Positions 35,241 through 44,639 of a DNA stretch of 53,458 nucleotides are shown in pieces. The first letter of the stretch is position 1. Every line of letters starts with the position of its first letter. Under the pieces are notes generated by a model. That model did no database searches, was not told the origin of the DNA, and saw only the letters and a program-made list of their open reading frames with translations. The position numbers were made by a program, and so were the translations under genes. This stretch comes from an uncultured Phocaeicola sp. (GTDB lineage: Bacteria; Bacteroidota; Bacteroidia; Bacteroidales; Bacteroidaceae): NCBI GenBank assembly GCA_944322395.1, contig CALUPA010000007.1, positions 1 to 53,458 of the forward strand, read 5' to 3'.

Positions 35241-36143
35241 TTATTTGTTTTCTTTACTGAGGCTGCTACGCATGAAGCGCATGAAAAGTTGTGCAGCCTC
35301 TATTTCCTGCCCTTGTGCAGACACAAAGCAAAAATGACGGGTGAACTGAAGTCCGGAAACGTCTATCACACGGAACAGTCCTTCGCCCAGTTCCTTAACT
35401 AAGGCTGCGATTGATATTATTCCCATACAGTCGCTGCATGACAGAAATGACTTGATGCTCTCTGTGCTGCCCAAATGCATACGTACGTTTAGCGACGAAA
35501 GTTTCAATCCTTCTTCCGCAATTACGGTTTCTATTGCATCCAGAGTGCCTGAACCTCTCTCCCTCAGGACAAGAGGTATCTTGCAGAACTCTTCAAGGGT
35601 GATTTCCTCCACATCGGCAGGAAGTGCGGACGAGCGCACAACCGGCACGAGTTCATCGCAAAGGAATGCTTCGTATTTCAGGTTCGGAGTGCGGAATACT
35701 CCTTCTACCATGCCAAGATCAATGGCATTTTCTGACACGGCATTCTCCACATTACGTGAATTGGTATCAATAAGCGATACTTTGATCTGGGGATATTTTT
35801 CGGTAAACCTGGCTAGTATGGGAGGAAGGATGTACTGGGCAATAGTGGTGCTTGCTCCCAAACGGAGTTCACCGGCATATTCGTTATTAAGCAGATGCAT
35901 GTCGTATTCCATCTTACGATACTCTGTGAGGATACGTTCGCAATGTTCCATCATCACCTTTCCGGCTTCGGTAAGGGAAATCTTATTGTTAGTACGGTCG
36001 AACAGACGGACATGGTACATACTCTCCAGTTCGTGTACATGCTTTGTCACTGCCGGCTGACTGACGAACAGTTCCTGCGAAGCCTTTGTGAAACTAAGGT
36101 TCTTTGCTACACTGTAGAATACTTTTAAACGGAAATCGGACAC
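35241..36143 (-). CDS. LysR-family transcriptional regulator
   Basis: A 300-residue LysR regulator. N-terminal winged HTH: FYSVAKNLSFTKASQELFVS, QPAVTKHVHELESMYHVRLF with DRTNNKISLTEAG. Effector domain: LRLGASTTIAQYILPPILAR, IDLGMVEGVFRTPNLKYEAF and LVLRERGSGTLDAIE, similar to CysB/YeiE-type proteins. The inducer is not predictable. No divergent gene is next to it (the next gene upstream runs the same way), unlike classic LysR layouts; its target is therefore unclear. Confidence 0.93.
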   Translation of the reverse strand: MSDFRLKVFYSVAKNLSFTKASQELFVSQPAVTKHVHELESMYHVRLFDRTNNKISLTEAGKVMMEHCERILTEYRKMEYDMHLLNNEYAGELRLGASTTIAQYILPPILARFTEKYPQIKVSLIDTNSRNVENAVSENAIDLGMVEGVFRTPNLKYEAFLCDELVPVVRSSALPADVEEITLEEFCKIPLVLRERGSGTLDAIETVIAEEGLKLSSLNVRMHLGSTESIKSFLSCSDCMGIISIAALVKELGEGLFRVIDVSGLQFTRHFCFVSAQGQEIEAAQLFMRFMRSSLSKENK

Positions 36144-36206
36144 GGAGATAATTAAGAATTAAGAATTAATAGTTATTGGTTGTTAGGGGGGAACTAAAAA
36201 CTTACC

Positions 36207-36797
36207 TTACAACTCTTCTGCTTTTATTCCCAATGACTGAAGGACAGCAAAGCCTAACATCTCGAAAGAATATGAAGCCTCATCCTTAGGGGGATTCATT
36301 CCGAAGAGGGTTACACTGTCTTTTCCTTTTATCTTATTGAGTGTGGAATGAGTTTTCTGCTGATAAGCGTCCTCGTCGGCAACTGCTACGACACGTTTCA
36401 CATCCTTAGATTCGCCTGCAAGCATAAGAGCTTCATTGAAAAGTTTCTCGCAGGTAGCCATATCGGACGGCTGGAAAGAATAGAGGGAAAATTCGCCAAG
36501 CTGACTCTTGAAGGCTACATTGTTAAGTTCTTTGTCCAAATCCGAAGGAGTACAGAACGACATACACGGTTCTGCAGAATCGTAAATGAAAATTACCTGA
36601 ACGGCATTGTCGCCCAACACTATCCCGGCATCGAGTGCAAGGTATTCAAGCAATGAAGCCAGGTCGGCCTTCGGCAATTCTCTGTTCAATATAGGTGAAA
36701 AATGTTCGGCCATATCACGGCCTACTCTATCAAGATACGATGCATCGATAAGCATCACGTTTGGTGCAAATTCTATTTTTGATTTCTCTGATGTCAT
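36207..36797 (-). CDS. Conserved hypothetical protein of Bacteroidales type
   Basis: A 196-residue soluble protein with no signal peptide or membrane segment. Sequence features: APNVMLIDASYLDRVGRDMA, AEHFSPILNRELPKADLASL, VQVIFIYDSAEPCMSF, and a C-terminal VTLFGMNPPKDEASYSFEML. The alternating hydrophobic pattern suggests an alpha/beta fold, perhaps a PIN- or NYN-like Rossmannoid, but no catalytic motif can be claimed. I recall similar proteins only as uncharacterised in Bacteroides. It ends 63 bases before the LysR gene. Confidence 0.75.
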   Translation of the reverse strand: MTSEKSKIEFAPNVMLIDASYLDRVGRDMAEHFSPILNRELPKADLASLLEYLALDAGIVLGDNAVQVIFIYDSAEPCMSFCTPSDLDKELNNVAFKSQLGEFSLYSFQPSDMATCEKLFNEALMLAGESKDVKRVVAVADEDAYQQKTHSTLNKIKGKDSVTLFGMNPPKDEASYSFEMLGFAVLQSLGIKAEEL

Positions 36798-36839
36798 GTT
36801 TTTATTTTTTCTTGATTTATATTTGTGCGAATAACATAT

Positions 36840-37061
36840 CTATGTCATTTCTTCAAATTCTTCATATAAAGCTACAGGACCTAAATGCCACTTTTTAGTT
36901 TTCTCATCTTCTAGTTTTCTATATACTTCTGATGAATACAATTGCTTGATAGCCTCAACAGCACTTATACCTTTATCTTCAGCAAGAAAACTCGCCATCC
37001 AACTTATTTTGGAAGGCAATAACAAGTATAAATTACTTTGGTCTATTGATAAGTTCATCAT
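36840..37061 (-). CDS. Small protein of the DUF3990/DUF3791 cassette
   Basis: A 73-residue protein: MMNLSIDQSNLYLLLPSKIS, WMASFLAEDKGISAVEAIKQ, LYSSEVYRKLEDEKTKKWH. Its ATG overlaps the stop of the ADP-ribosyltransferase-like gene (ATGA), so the two are translationally coupled. The pattern (helical, 'AEDK-IS-EAI...YxxLExExTKxWHLGP') recalls proteins seen in the same cassette in other gut bacteria. Function unknown; second antitoxin-like or target-binding component is possible. Confidence 0.72.
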   Translation of the reverse strand: MMNLSIDQSNLYLLLPSKISWMASFLAEDKGISAVEAIKQLYSSEVYRKLEDEKTKKWHLGPVALYEEFEEMT

Positions 37062-37543
37062 AATCTAACCTCCTTTACCTCAATAAACTTTAAAAGTTGT
37101 AAAGCTTTTTCCGTGTGAAACAAATACTGATCAACCAATTTATATGTTTTCAATTCTGATATAAGAGCTTTCTTGTCTATAAGTCCTCCTTCATATAAGG
37201 CAAATGCCGCATAAACCTTATCATTAGCAACAGGTCCGTAAACTATATCATAATCATGCTTATAATCCTTTTGAGTCCTGTTTCGCATAACAAAATCAAC
37301 CCATTCATCGGTAGGAGAATCAAAAAACAATATATTTAAGTTGTCAATGTGACATTCATCTAGCTGATATATATTTACATATCCTACAGAGACATTGTTT
37401 TCTACCATTTTCCGTTTTACCCAAGCTTCTGCCTGAGAATAAGAAGTAGTAGTATAAAATCCAAAACCATAATCCAATGTTCTGGTTGGTTTACGTATCT
37501 CCGGAGAAATAACCTTTTCTATGCTTCCATGATAAATCTTCAT
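37058..37543 (-). CDS. DUF3990 protein, ADP-ribosyltransferase-like toxin candidate
   Basis: A 161-residue protein beginning MKIYHGSIEKVISPEIRKPT with RTLDYGFGFYTTTSYSQAEAW. The H-G-S strand, the D-x-G-x-G-F-Y-T-T loop and a later acidic region are the pattern of DUF3990 (PF13151), which belongs to the ADP-ribosyltransferase superfamily. A conserved NIYQLDECHIDNLNILFFDS and VYGPVANDKVYAAFALY follow. It is flanked, with four-base overlaps on both sides, by a DUF3791 gene and another small gene, a layout like toxin-antitoxin systems. Enzyme activity and target are inference. Confidence 0.82.
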   Translation of the reverse strand: MKIYHGSIEKVISPEIRKPTRTLDYGFGFYTTTSYSQAEAWVKRKMVENNVSVGYVNIYQLDECHIDNLNILFFDSPTDEWVDFVMRNRTQKDYKHDYDIVYGPVANDKVYAAFALYEGGLIDKKALISELKTYKLVDQYLFHTEKALQLLKFIEVKEVRL

Positions 37544-37764
37544 ACTTCCCTATCCTTTCTTAATTCTATAAACTCGTCAATATCCTCTAAAATCCATTGT
37601 TTGCTTTGAGTATGCAATACTTCAAAGTGATCATTCAAATATTCCAGGACATTGTATTTGAGAAAGATCTGCATTGCTTCTTTCCCGTCAATTCCTTTTA
37701 CATTCTTATAATTTTCTATACAGAATGAAAGAAAATATGCTATATCATGAGTTTTCCTGTCCAC
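37540..37764 (-). CDS. DUF3791 protein, antitoxin-like candidate
   Basis: A 74-residue protein: DRKTHDIAYFLSFCIENYKN, GIDGKEAMQIFLKYNVLEYL, FEVLHTQSKQWILEDIDEFI. This is the DUF3791 (PF12668) pattern. First gene of the three-gene cassette; its stop region overlaps the DUF3990 start. A TATCTTTG -7 box 20 bases upstream implies a very short leader. Antitoxin role is inferred from order and size. Confidence 0.82.
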   Translation of the reverse strand: MDRKTHDIAYFLSFCIENYKNVKGIDGKEAMQIFLKYNVLEYLNDHFEVLHTQSKQWILEDIDEFIELRKDREV

Positions 37765-37783
37765 CGTTTTTATATATATAATG

Positions 37784-37791
37784 CAAAGATA
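37784..37791 (-). promoter_or_regulatory. -7 promoter box (TATCTTTG) for the DUF3791-DUF3990 cassette
   Basis: Minus-strand TATCTTTG lies 20 bases before the DUF3791 ATG at 37764. The -33 position is in an AT-rich tract without a clear TTTG. Confidence 0.55.
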
Positions 37792-38112
37792 AAAATAAGT
37801 TGTATATTTTTCAGCAGAATATAAAGTATTTATACATATACAATTTAAAAATACGATTTAAATTTCTCGTTAATATATCATATATAATAAATCAAAATCA
37901 TAAAAGGGTTCATGACAAATTGTTCATAAAAAGGACAAAATTGCAGACTTAAGCGCTAAGTATCTGACATTTAGACATATAATCATTCAAAAAAGGATTT
38001 GGCAAGATATTTGGAGTAATATAAGCGTAGTTTAAGACACAAGAACACAAGGACAAAAAATATGATCTTTTGTTCTTATGTCATAAAAAATAAATAAGTA
38101 AGAATAAATAAG
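37792..38112. other. AT-rich intergenic region between the toxin-like cassette and clpB
   Basis: About 320 bases without a gene. Visible features: a small dyad ACTTA-AGCGC-TAAGT at 37947-37961, a seven-base inverted repeat AAGAACA/TGTTCTT at 38041-38047 and 38071-38077, and AATAAATAAG repeats before the clpB ribosome-binding site. It must hold the clpB promoter, but I find no exact TAnnTTTG box on the plus strand, so clpB may use another element or an alternative sigma factor. Confidence 0.4.
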
Positions 38113-38120
38113 AAAGGAGA
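38113..38120 (+). promoter_or_regulatory. Strong Shine-Dalgarno site before clpB
   Basis: AAAGGAGA six bases before the ATG at 38127. It is noteworthy because most genes in this window show no such site, as is usual for Bacteroidota. Confidence 0.6.
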
Positions 38121-38126
38121 ATATAT

Positions 38127-40715
38127 ATGAATTTCAACAACTTTACAATCAAATCGCAAGAGGCTGTTCAAGAAGCTGTGAACATGGCACAAAGCCGTGG
38201 ACAGCAAGCCATAGAACCGGAACACATACTTGCCGGCGTGTTGAAGGTGGGCGAAAACGTGACCAACTTCATATTCCAGAAATTAGGAATAAACGGCCAA
38301 CAGGTAGCTACGGTTCTTGACAGACAGATTGCATCGCTGCCTAAGGTTTCGGGTGGTGAGGCTTATTTGAGCCGCGACACCAATAATGTATTGCAAAAGG
38401 CAGTTGAGTACTCAAAAGAACTTGGCGACGAGTTCGTTTCACTGGAGGCCATTATATTGGCTTTGCTCAACGTGAAGAGTACAGTAGCAACAATCCTCAA
38501 GGATGCCGGAATGACAGACAAGGAATTGCGTGCAGCAATCAATGAACTGAGACAGGGACAGAAAGTAACTTCGCAGTCAAGCGAGGACACTTATCAGTCA
38601 CTCTCAAAATATGCAATAAACCTGATTGAGGCTGCACGTACAGGAAAGCTGGACCCGGTAATCGGTCGTGATGAGGAAATCAGACGTGTACTTCAGATTT
38701 TGAGCCGACGTACAAAGAACAACCCTATACTGATAGGTGAACCGGGTACAGGTAAGACAGCTATCGTGGAAGGTCTGGCACAGCGTATCCTGCGTGGTGA
38801 CGTGCCTGAAAACCTGAAAAACAAACAGCTGTTCTCACTCGACATGGGTGCTCTGGTAGCAGGTGCAAAATATAAAGGAGAGTTCGAGGAAAGACTTAAA
38901 TCTGTCATCAACGAGGTAACAAAATCGGACGGTAACATAATATTGTTCATCGATGAGATACATACTCTGGTTGGTGCAGGTAAAGGCGAAGGCGCAATGG
39001 ATGCCGCAAACATCCTGAAACCGGCATTGGCACGTGGCGAACTGAGAAGTATCGGTGCCACTACACTGGACGAATACCAGAAGTACTTCGAAAAGGATAA
39101 GGCCCTTGAACGTCGATTCCAGACTGTAATGGTGGACGAGCCTGACACACAGAGTTCAATATCAATTCTTCGTGGTCTGAAGGAAAGATATGAGAACCAT
39201 CATCAGGTACGTATCAAAGACGAGGCTATCATAGCTGCCGTAGAATTGAGTAACAGGTATATCACAGAACGTTTCTTGCCGGATAAGGCTATCGACCTTA
39301 TGGATGAAGCTGCCGCAAAACTGCGTATGGAACGTGACTCATTGCCTGAGGAGCTTGACGAAATAGAACGCCGGTTGAAACAGCTTGAAATTGAACGTGA
39401 GGCTATCAAACGTGAGAAGGATGAAGCCAAGCTTGCACAGCTGAACAAGGAGATTGCCGAACTGAAAGAACAGGAGACTTCCTACAAGGCCAAATGGCAA
39501 AGCGAGAAGGAACTTGTAAATAAAATTCAGCAGAACAAGAAGGAAATAGAACAACTCAAGTTCGAAGCCGACAAAGCAGAACGTGAGGGTGACTATGGAC
39601 GTGTGGCTGAAATACGTTACGGCAAATTGCAGGCTCTGGAAGCTGAGATAAAGAACATACAGGAAGACCTGAAACACAAACAGGGCGACAGCGCCATGAT
39701 TAAGGAAGAGGTAACTGCCGAAGACATAGCCGATGTAGTTTCACGCTGGACTGGAATACCGGTAAGCAAGATGCTGCAAAGCGAACGCGAGAAACTTCTT
39801 CATCTGGAAGACGAGCTGCACAAACGTGTGATAGGTCAGGACGAGGCTATCCAGGCTGTATCCGATGCTGTGAGACGTAGCCGTGCAGGATTGCAAGACC
39901 CTAAACGTCCGATAGGTTCATTTATCTTCCTGGGTACAACCGGTGTAGGTAAGACTGAGTTGGCAAAGGCACTGGCCGAATATCTGTTCGACGACGAATC
40001 GCTGATGACGCGTATAGATATGAGTGAGTATCAGGAGAAACACTCAGTGTCAAGACTTATAGGAGCGCCTCCGGGATACGTCGGTTACGATGAAGGCGGA
40101 CAGTTGACTGAGGCTGTAAGACGTAAACCTTACTCTGTGGTACTGTTCGACGAAATCGAAAAGGCTCATCCTGACGTGTTCAACATCCTGCTGCAGGTAT
40201 TGGACGACGGTCGTCTGACAGACAACAAGGGACGTACGGTGAACTTCAAGAACACTATCATCATCATGACATCAAACTTGGGTAGTGCATACATACAAAG
40301 CCAGTTTGAAAAAATCACTCCGATGAATCATGACACGATAGTAGAGGAAACCAAGAACGAGGTGATGAGTATGCTGAAAAATACCATCCGTCCTGAGTTC
40401 CTGAACCGTATAGACGAGACCATCATGTTCTTGCCATTGAACAAAAATGAAATAGAACAGATTGTACGTCTGCAGATAAACAGCATAAGAAAGATGCTTG
40501 AGGAGAACGGCGTACAGCTCCAGATGACTGACCAGGCTGTTGACTTCATAGCTACAGCAGGCTACGATCCTGAATTCGGTGCGCGTCCGGTGAAACGTGC
40601 AATACAGCGCTATCTGCTCAACGACTTGTCAAAGAAACTTCTTTCACAGGAAGTTGACAGAACAAAACCAATCATAGTGGAATGTGGTGGAGACGGATTG
40701 AGTTTCCGCAACTGA
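38127..40715 (+). CDS. clpB: ClpB ATP-dependent disaggregase
   Basis: An 862-residue Hsp100 chaperone of normal length. Order: ClpN double repeat (1-145), NBD1 with Walker A GEPGTGKT near 204-211 and Walker [21 protein letters not shown], coiled-coil M-domain at about 400-530 ([19 protein letters not shown]), NBD2 with Walker [11 protein letters not shown] near 604 and [16 protein letters not shown], and C-terminal D2-small domain with [17 protein letters not shown]. The M-domain marks it as ClpB and not ClpA/C. With DnaK it rescues aggregated proteins after heat stress. Single gene, GC higher than the capsule region, convergent with the RSH gene. Confidence 0.98.
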   Translation: MNFNNFTIKSQEAVQEAVNMAQSRGQQAIEPEHILAGVLKVGENVTNFIFQKLGINGQQVATVLDRQIASLPKVSGGEAYLSRDTNNVLQKAVEYSKELGDEFVSLEAIILALLNVKSTVATILKDAGMTDKELRAAINELRQGQKVTSQSSEDTYQSLSKYAINLIEAARTGKLDPVIGRDEEIRRVLQILSRRTKNNPILIGEPGTGKTAIVEGLAQRILRGDVPENLKNKQLFSLDMGALVAGAKYKGEFEERLKSVINEVTKSDGNIILFIDEIHTLVGAGKGEGAMDAANILKPALARGELRSIGATTLDEYQKYFEKDKALERRFQTVMVDEPDTQSSISILRGLKERYENHHQVRIKDEAIIAAVELSNRYITERFLPDKAIDLMDEAAAKLRMERDSLPEELDEIERRLKQLEIEREAIKREKDEAKLAQLNKEIAELKEQETSYKAKWQSEKELVNKIQQNKKEIEQLKFEADKAEREGDYGRVAEIRYGKLQALEAEIKNIQEDLKHKQGDSAMIKEEVTAEDIADVVSRWTGIPVSKMLQSEREKLLHLEDELHKRVIGQDEAIQAVSDAVRRSRAGLQDPKRPIGSFIFLGTTGVGKTELAKALAEYLFDDESLMTRIDMSEYQEKHSVSRLIGAPPGYVGYDEGGQLTEAVRRKPYSVVLFDEIEKAHPDVFNILLQVLDDGRLTDNKGRTVNFKNTIIIMTSNLGSAYIQSQFEKITPMNHDTIVEETKNEVMSMLKNTIRPEFLNRIDETIMFLPLNKNEIEQIVRLQINSIRKMLEENGVQLQMTDQAVDFIATAGYDPEFGARPVKRAIQRYLLNDLSKKLLSQEVDRTKPIIVECGGDGLSFRN

Positions 40716-40724
40716 TAATAAGTA

Positions 40725-40763
40725 AAGGCCATCCCAAAGGAATTCTGACTTTGAGATGGCCTT
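40725..40763. terminator. Bidirectional intrinsic terminator between clpB and the RSH gene
   Basis: 15-base arms at 40725-40739 and 40749-40763 with one mismatch and a 9-base loop, between the stop of clpB (40715) and the stop of the convergent RelA/SpoT homologue (40771). It would serve both transcripts. Confidence 0.75.
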
Positions 40764-40770
40764 ATCTGTT

Positions 40771-42639
40771 TCATTCATTACTTTCACTATAAGCTTCGTC
40801 AACACCTTCAATAGATCCGATCAGGGTAATAATATCATTAAGTTCTTCTCTTGAATGTACCTTGAAATCAATGTAACATTCCACTATCCTATCTATAGTC
40901 TCTGTATGCAGACAATCGATGGACAGTCTAAATCTATCGGTTATACACTCTATTACATCACTGAGAATATGATATCTGTCAACACCTCTTATATGGACTC
41001 TGACGGGATACAAGAACCTGGTATCCGGTTCAAAATTTACAGCTACAATGGAATCACCCTGTCTGGAAGCCATTCTTATGGCTGAAAAACAGTTCCTGGT
41101 GTGGAGTGTAATCTTACCGTTTTCGTCTTGAAATCCTATAACCTCATCGCCGGGCAAAGGATGGCAACAAGCACATCTAGTATACTCCAGAACAGGCTCA
41201 TTATGAAAGAACTGCCGCAAATATCTTTTGGCCTTATAAGTCTTTACTCTGTCCAGCCAGTCCTTATCCGGTTCAGACTGTTCGTTAGTTCCAATCTCTA
41301 TACAATCGCCACGATGCAACTCAGTTTTCACAGACGATAATTTCCCGTTAATTCTGGCATAAACAGCCTTCTCTCCTACTTTGCTATGAATCTCGTATGC
41401 AAAATCTATGGCCGTAGCACCTTTAGGGAGAATGATACCTCTACCTTCAGGAGTAAATACCATTATATCGTCGTTGTAAAAAGAAGATGTCACGCCATCC
41501 ATATAATCCATCTCACTGGTATACGCCACATCTTCAAGTACTGATTTGAATTTATTGAGCCATGATTTCAGATTCGACTCTGTACGTTCGGCCGCACATC
41601 CCAGCCTTGAATTGCGAATCATCCTTTCTGATGATATATGTATCTCTTCCCAGTTTCCGTTTTCGCACAAAAGTTTCAGATGAAAACTCTGATATCCGTT
41701 TTCTTTGGGGGCATTGATATAATTGGAAACACTGCCGGGCTTTTCCTTGAAATAATCAGTGAGAACCGAATATATCTTCAAACTTATGTCTTTTTCTTCT
41801 TTAACGTTGGATGCATCATAAACAATTCGCACATAGTGTTTGCCGTCGACATGCTGGAAATCGCATTCCATGCTGTTCATCTTTCTCCATATGCTATAAG
41901 GCATACGGTATCTTATCTCTGTTCGAGCCTTAATGTTATTTTCATTCAAGATTCTTTCAATCTTATTCAGGAAGTTGTCAATACTGCTTTTGTAAGCAAT
42001 TTTTTCCTTTTCCATAAGATTTTCAAGAAAATAATACTCTCTGGGGCATCTGAATCTGAAAGACAAGTTTTCAAGTTCTGTCTTCACGTGATACATACCA
42101 AGGCGATTGGCTAATGGAGCATAAAAATAATCTGTTTCGCCGGCTATCTTCATCTGTTTATCCGGTTTCATGCTTTCAAGTGTGCGCATATTATGAAGAC
42201 GGTCGGCAAGCTTGATGAGGATAGCTCTTACATCAAACTGCACCGAGGCAAGGATTTGTTTGTAATTGTCTATCTGTTTAGATTGGTTATACTCAGCTTT
42301 CTTCTGTTTTGTCACTACTCCTACAAGGAAAGCCACGTCGTCTCCGAATCTTGCTTTAATATCTTCCAGTGTGTATGGTGTGTCTTCGACCACATCATGC
42401 AAGAAGGCAGCCATTATCGGGTTTGCACCCAGTTCAAATTCTTCGGCCACAATACGTGCAACAGCTATAGGATGTATAATATAAGGTTCGCCGGTTTTAC
42501 GTTTCTGGTCTTTATGTGCCTCTTTTGCAAGCATATATGCATCTGTGATACGTTGCATATCTTCAGATGTAGTTCTGCTCCTGAGAGTTAAAAAAAGTTT
42601 ATCAATCTCTCTTTCAAAAGTTACTGTATTTGCTTCCAT
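40771..42639 (-). CDS. RelA/SpoT homologue, likely hydrolase with degenerate synthetase domain
   Basis: About 622 residues from the ATG at 42639 (MEANTVTFEREIDKL); upstream in-frame ATGs fall in the previous gene. The HD hydrolase domain is intact: YIIHPIAVARIVAEE, FLHDVVEDTPYTLED and LIKLADRLHNMRTLE. The synthetase domain is recognisable (RMPYSIWRKM, INAPKENGYQSFHLKL) but the D-x-x-A-x-R strand reads DGKHYVRIVY and the E-x-Q-I-R-T motif reads EEIHISSERM, so the catalytic Asp and the Gln/Arg appear lost. TGS (VFTPEGRGIILPKGATAIDF) and C-terminal zinc-finger and ACT domains follow. Probably degrades (p)ppGpp; synthesis would fall to another RSH. Confidence 0.88.
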   Translation of the reverse strand: MEANTVTFEREIDKLFLTLRSRTTSEDMQRITDAYMLAKEAHKDQKRKTGEPYIIHPIAVARIVAEEFELGANPIMAAFLHDVVEDTPYTLEDIKARFGDDVAFLVGVVTKQKKAEYNQSKQIDNYKQILASVQFDVRAILIKLADRLHNMRTLESMKPDKQMKIAGETDYFYAPLANRLGMYHVKTELENLSFRFRCPREYYFLENLMEKEKIAYKSSIDNFLNKIERILNENNIKARTEIRYRMPYSIWRKMNSMECDFQHVDGKHYVRIVYDASNVKEEKDISLKIYSVLTDYFKEKPGSVSNYINAPKENGYQSFHLKLLCENGNWEEIHISSERMIRNSRLGCAAERTESNLKSWLNKFKSVLEDVAYTSEMDYMDGVTSSFYNDDIMVFTPEGRGIILPKGATAIDFAYEIHSKVGEKAVYARINGKLSSVKTELHRGDCIEIGTNEQSEPDKDWLDRVKTYKAKRYLRQFFHNEPVLEYTRCACCHPLPGDEVIGFQDENGKITLHTRNCFSAIRMASRQGDSIVAVNFEPDTRFLYPVRVHIRGVDRYHILSDVIECITDRFRLSIDCLHTETIDRIVECYIDFKVHSREELNDIITLIGSIEGVDEAYSESNE

Positions 42640-42649
42640 ATAAATGAAT

Positions 42650-43030
42650 TTAATCATCCATTGCATTCAGGTTTACTCTAATTGTTTGTTTCACCCGCTC
42701 TACATAAAAAGGATTACGCAGTTGTTCTATACATTCTGATGTTGTTCCTGCGAAATTCAAGCATGATATCTTATATCCGCTCTTTAATGTGCCTGAGACT
42801 TCAAGATATCTCCGGTCTTCATTCCCCCCATCAATGCTCATACTACAGATATTCAATTGCCAACATGTTATGTCAAGCATACCTGATTTATCCTTAAACT
42901 CGACCGTTATTTTAGAGAACAATCCTTTTTCGGGGACTTTACTTTCTGTTTCAGAAGCTAAAATGTTGGCAGCAATACTAATATCATTGCTCATCGCATC
43001 AATGTACGGTTCATATCTTTCACTATACAT
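42650..43030 (-). CDS. Small hypothetical protein upstream of the RSH gene
   Basis: A 126-residue protein: MYSERYEPYIDAMSNDISIA, ETESKVPEKGLFSKITVEFK, ISCLNFAGTTSECIEQLRNP. No signal peptide or membrane helix; a mixed alpha/beta pattern. It ends 10 bases before the RSH start, so the two may be one transcript. I do not recognise the family. Confidence 0.65.
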   Translation of the reverse strand: MYSERYEPYIDAMSNDISIAANILASETESKVPEKGLFSKITVEFKDKSGMLDITCWQLNICSMSIDGGNEDRRYLEVSGTLKSGYKISCLNFAGTTSECIEQLRNPFYVERVKQTIRVNLNAMDD

Positions 43031-43107
43031 AAGACTATATATTTATAATTATCATTTTATCAAAACGTACTCATCCTCATTGACAAACCTTCCACTTTAC
43101 AAATTAA

Positions 43108-44253
43108 TTACTCTACTACATTACCCTTGCTATCCAATAAAACATTATTCTCAAAATAATCATCATAACTACACATATACAAACTTTCATTCAAAGCCTT
43201 GATAGCCTTATATAAGGGTTTTGTAACCATGAAACCATCCTTTCTCATCAATCCTTTGTAATTATTTCCTGCTACATAGCACATAAGTTCGGCTTCTACC
43301 TCTTTCTTTATGCTATTGCCATATTCATCACTTTCACTGGTATAGCCATCATAATAGGACAGGGAATACACATCCGAATATACTTCTTCTCCGGTAATTA
43401 TACCGTTATACTTACCGCGACGGATTGTATTATCTTCCATTGTAAGAAAAACATCATCATCGGTTAAATCTATATTGGAATATATGCATGGGTAAACTGC
43501 ACTACCATCTGATTTAATGATACCATAATCATGTCCTTGTCTTACAAGATATAATAATGAATCACTATGGCATATACTTATACTGGAATAATCAGGTTCT
43601 ACCACCCAGTTGCCTTTTTTATCAATAATACCCCATAGGCCATTATCACCAATCATCCTACACAGACCATCATGAAAACAAAAGTCTGTGCCGCTTCTGT
43701 GCTGTTTAAACGGATAATGGAAACTGAATAAAACTTTGCCAGCATGGTTGATGAACTGAAGTGTATCGGTTTTCAGACAGGCCGCTATACCCTCTGAAAA
43801 TATCCAAGCCTTACTGTATATAGCCGGTATGACAATTTTACCTGTAGTAGTATCAAAATATCCTCTTCGTCCGTTTTGAGCAAATACTGCCAAACTATCC
43901 TGACCAAAAGGTGACATACAAAACCAGTCCATTTCTTCTATCGTCTTTTCGCCTGTCCTGCTGTTCTTTACATAGGAATGTTCCACATATCTTTCACTAT
44001 AGACATATACATCTGATGATATCCATTCCATATTGTATTCGTATTCTTCCGGTTCAGAAAGCTTATGCTGGAAAAAATCTATGGTAAGACACAGCATTAG
44101 CAGAAAAAATCCGGCAGCTATCAATGCCCATACCACTCTCCAGAATCTGGTTTTATATCTAGGGTCAAAGATTCTACATACATAACACGCAGCCTGCCAT
44201 AGGCCTAACAGGAATGTTGATACAAATTCCTCAAATGTAACTTTACGCTTCAT
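43108..44253 (-). CDS. WG-repeat membrane protein
   Basis: About 381 residues from the ATG at 44253 (MKRKVTFEEFVSTFL). One membrane segment near residues 38-58 (VVWALIAAGFFLLMLCLTI), then a large domain of WG-type beta-propeller-like repeats: FAQNGRRGYFDTTTGKIVIP, GDNGLWGIIDKKGNWVVEPD, GHDYGIIKSDGSAVYPCIYS, and a C-terminal YKGLMRKDGFMVTKPLYKAI. WG repeats are common in Bacteroidota and usually of unknown function, possibly envelope sensing. Isolated between the RSH unit and a gene-poor stretch. Confidence 0.82.
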   Translation of the reverse strand: MKRKVTFEEFVSTFLLGLWQAACYVCRIFDPRYKTRFWRVVWALIAAGFFLLMLCLTIDFFQHKLSEPEEYEYNMEWISSDVYVYSERYVEHSYVKNSRTGEKTIEEMDWFCMSPFGQDSLAVFAQNGRRGYFDTTTGKIVIPAIYSKAWIFSEGIAACLKTDTLQFINHAGKVLFSFHYPFKQHRSGTDFCFHDGLCRMIGDNGLWGIIDKKGNWVVEPDYSSISICHSDSLLYLVRQGHDYGIIKSDGSAVYPCIYSNIDLTDDDVFLTMEDNTIRRGKYNGIITGEEVYSDVYSLSYYDGYTSESDEYGNSIKKEVEAELMCYVAGNNYKGLMRKDGFMVTKPLYKAIKALNESLYMCSYDDYFENNVLLDSKGNVVE

Positions 44254-44273
44254 AATCATATACAATCATAAGT

Positions 44274-44450
44274 TTAACAATATCTTTTAGCTAATTCAAT
44301 GCCACTCCAATAGTAGCAGACATGGAGCAAACCAACTGGATAAATAGTAAATCTTAATGTTTTGTTATTACATGAAACATTTTGCCTGCGGACATATTTC
44401 ATCAATCCGTGTCCGCCTAAACCGATTAAGTTAAAAATCTTTGTTTTCAT
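44274..44450 (-). CDS. Possible 58-residue basic peptide
   Basis: A short frame from ATG 44450 to TAA 44274: MKTKIFNLIGLGGHGLMKYV continuing to a C-terminal YYWSGIELAKRYC. It has a Gly-rich turn, many basic and aromatic residues and four Cys. No ribosome-binding site or promoter box is clear. I have no family for it. It may be a real small gene, a remnant, or chance. Confidence 0.3.
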   Translation of the reverse strand: MKTKIFNLIGLGGHGLMKYVRRQNVSCNNKTLRFTIYPVGLLHVCYYWSGIELAKRYC

Positions 44451-44569
44451 ATCTCTAGTATTTCGTTTTATATATAGAGAAGATTTTTAACTTCATTTTC
44501 TATCATGTTCGAGAAAATTTATAGAATTAATCCTGATAAATTCAAAATAAGATTTTTTTCATAAAAAAA

Positions 44570-44608
44570 CTGTGTCAGCAAAGCTCGTATTCTACTATTT
44601 GCTGACAC
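44570..44608 (-). terminator. Intrinsic terminator after the lipoprotein pair
   Basis: Perfect 12-base arms at 44570-44581 and 44597-44608, 15-base loop; read on the minus strand the stem is followed by AGTTTTTTTATG, a T-tract. It lies 31 bases past the stop of the lipoprotein gene 44640-45590. Confidence 0.8.
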
Positions 44609-44639
44609 AATTAAATTTTATTCCTCAAGATTCCTCAAA

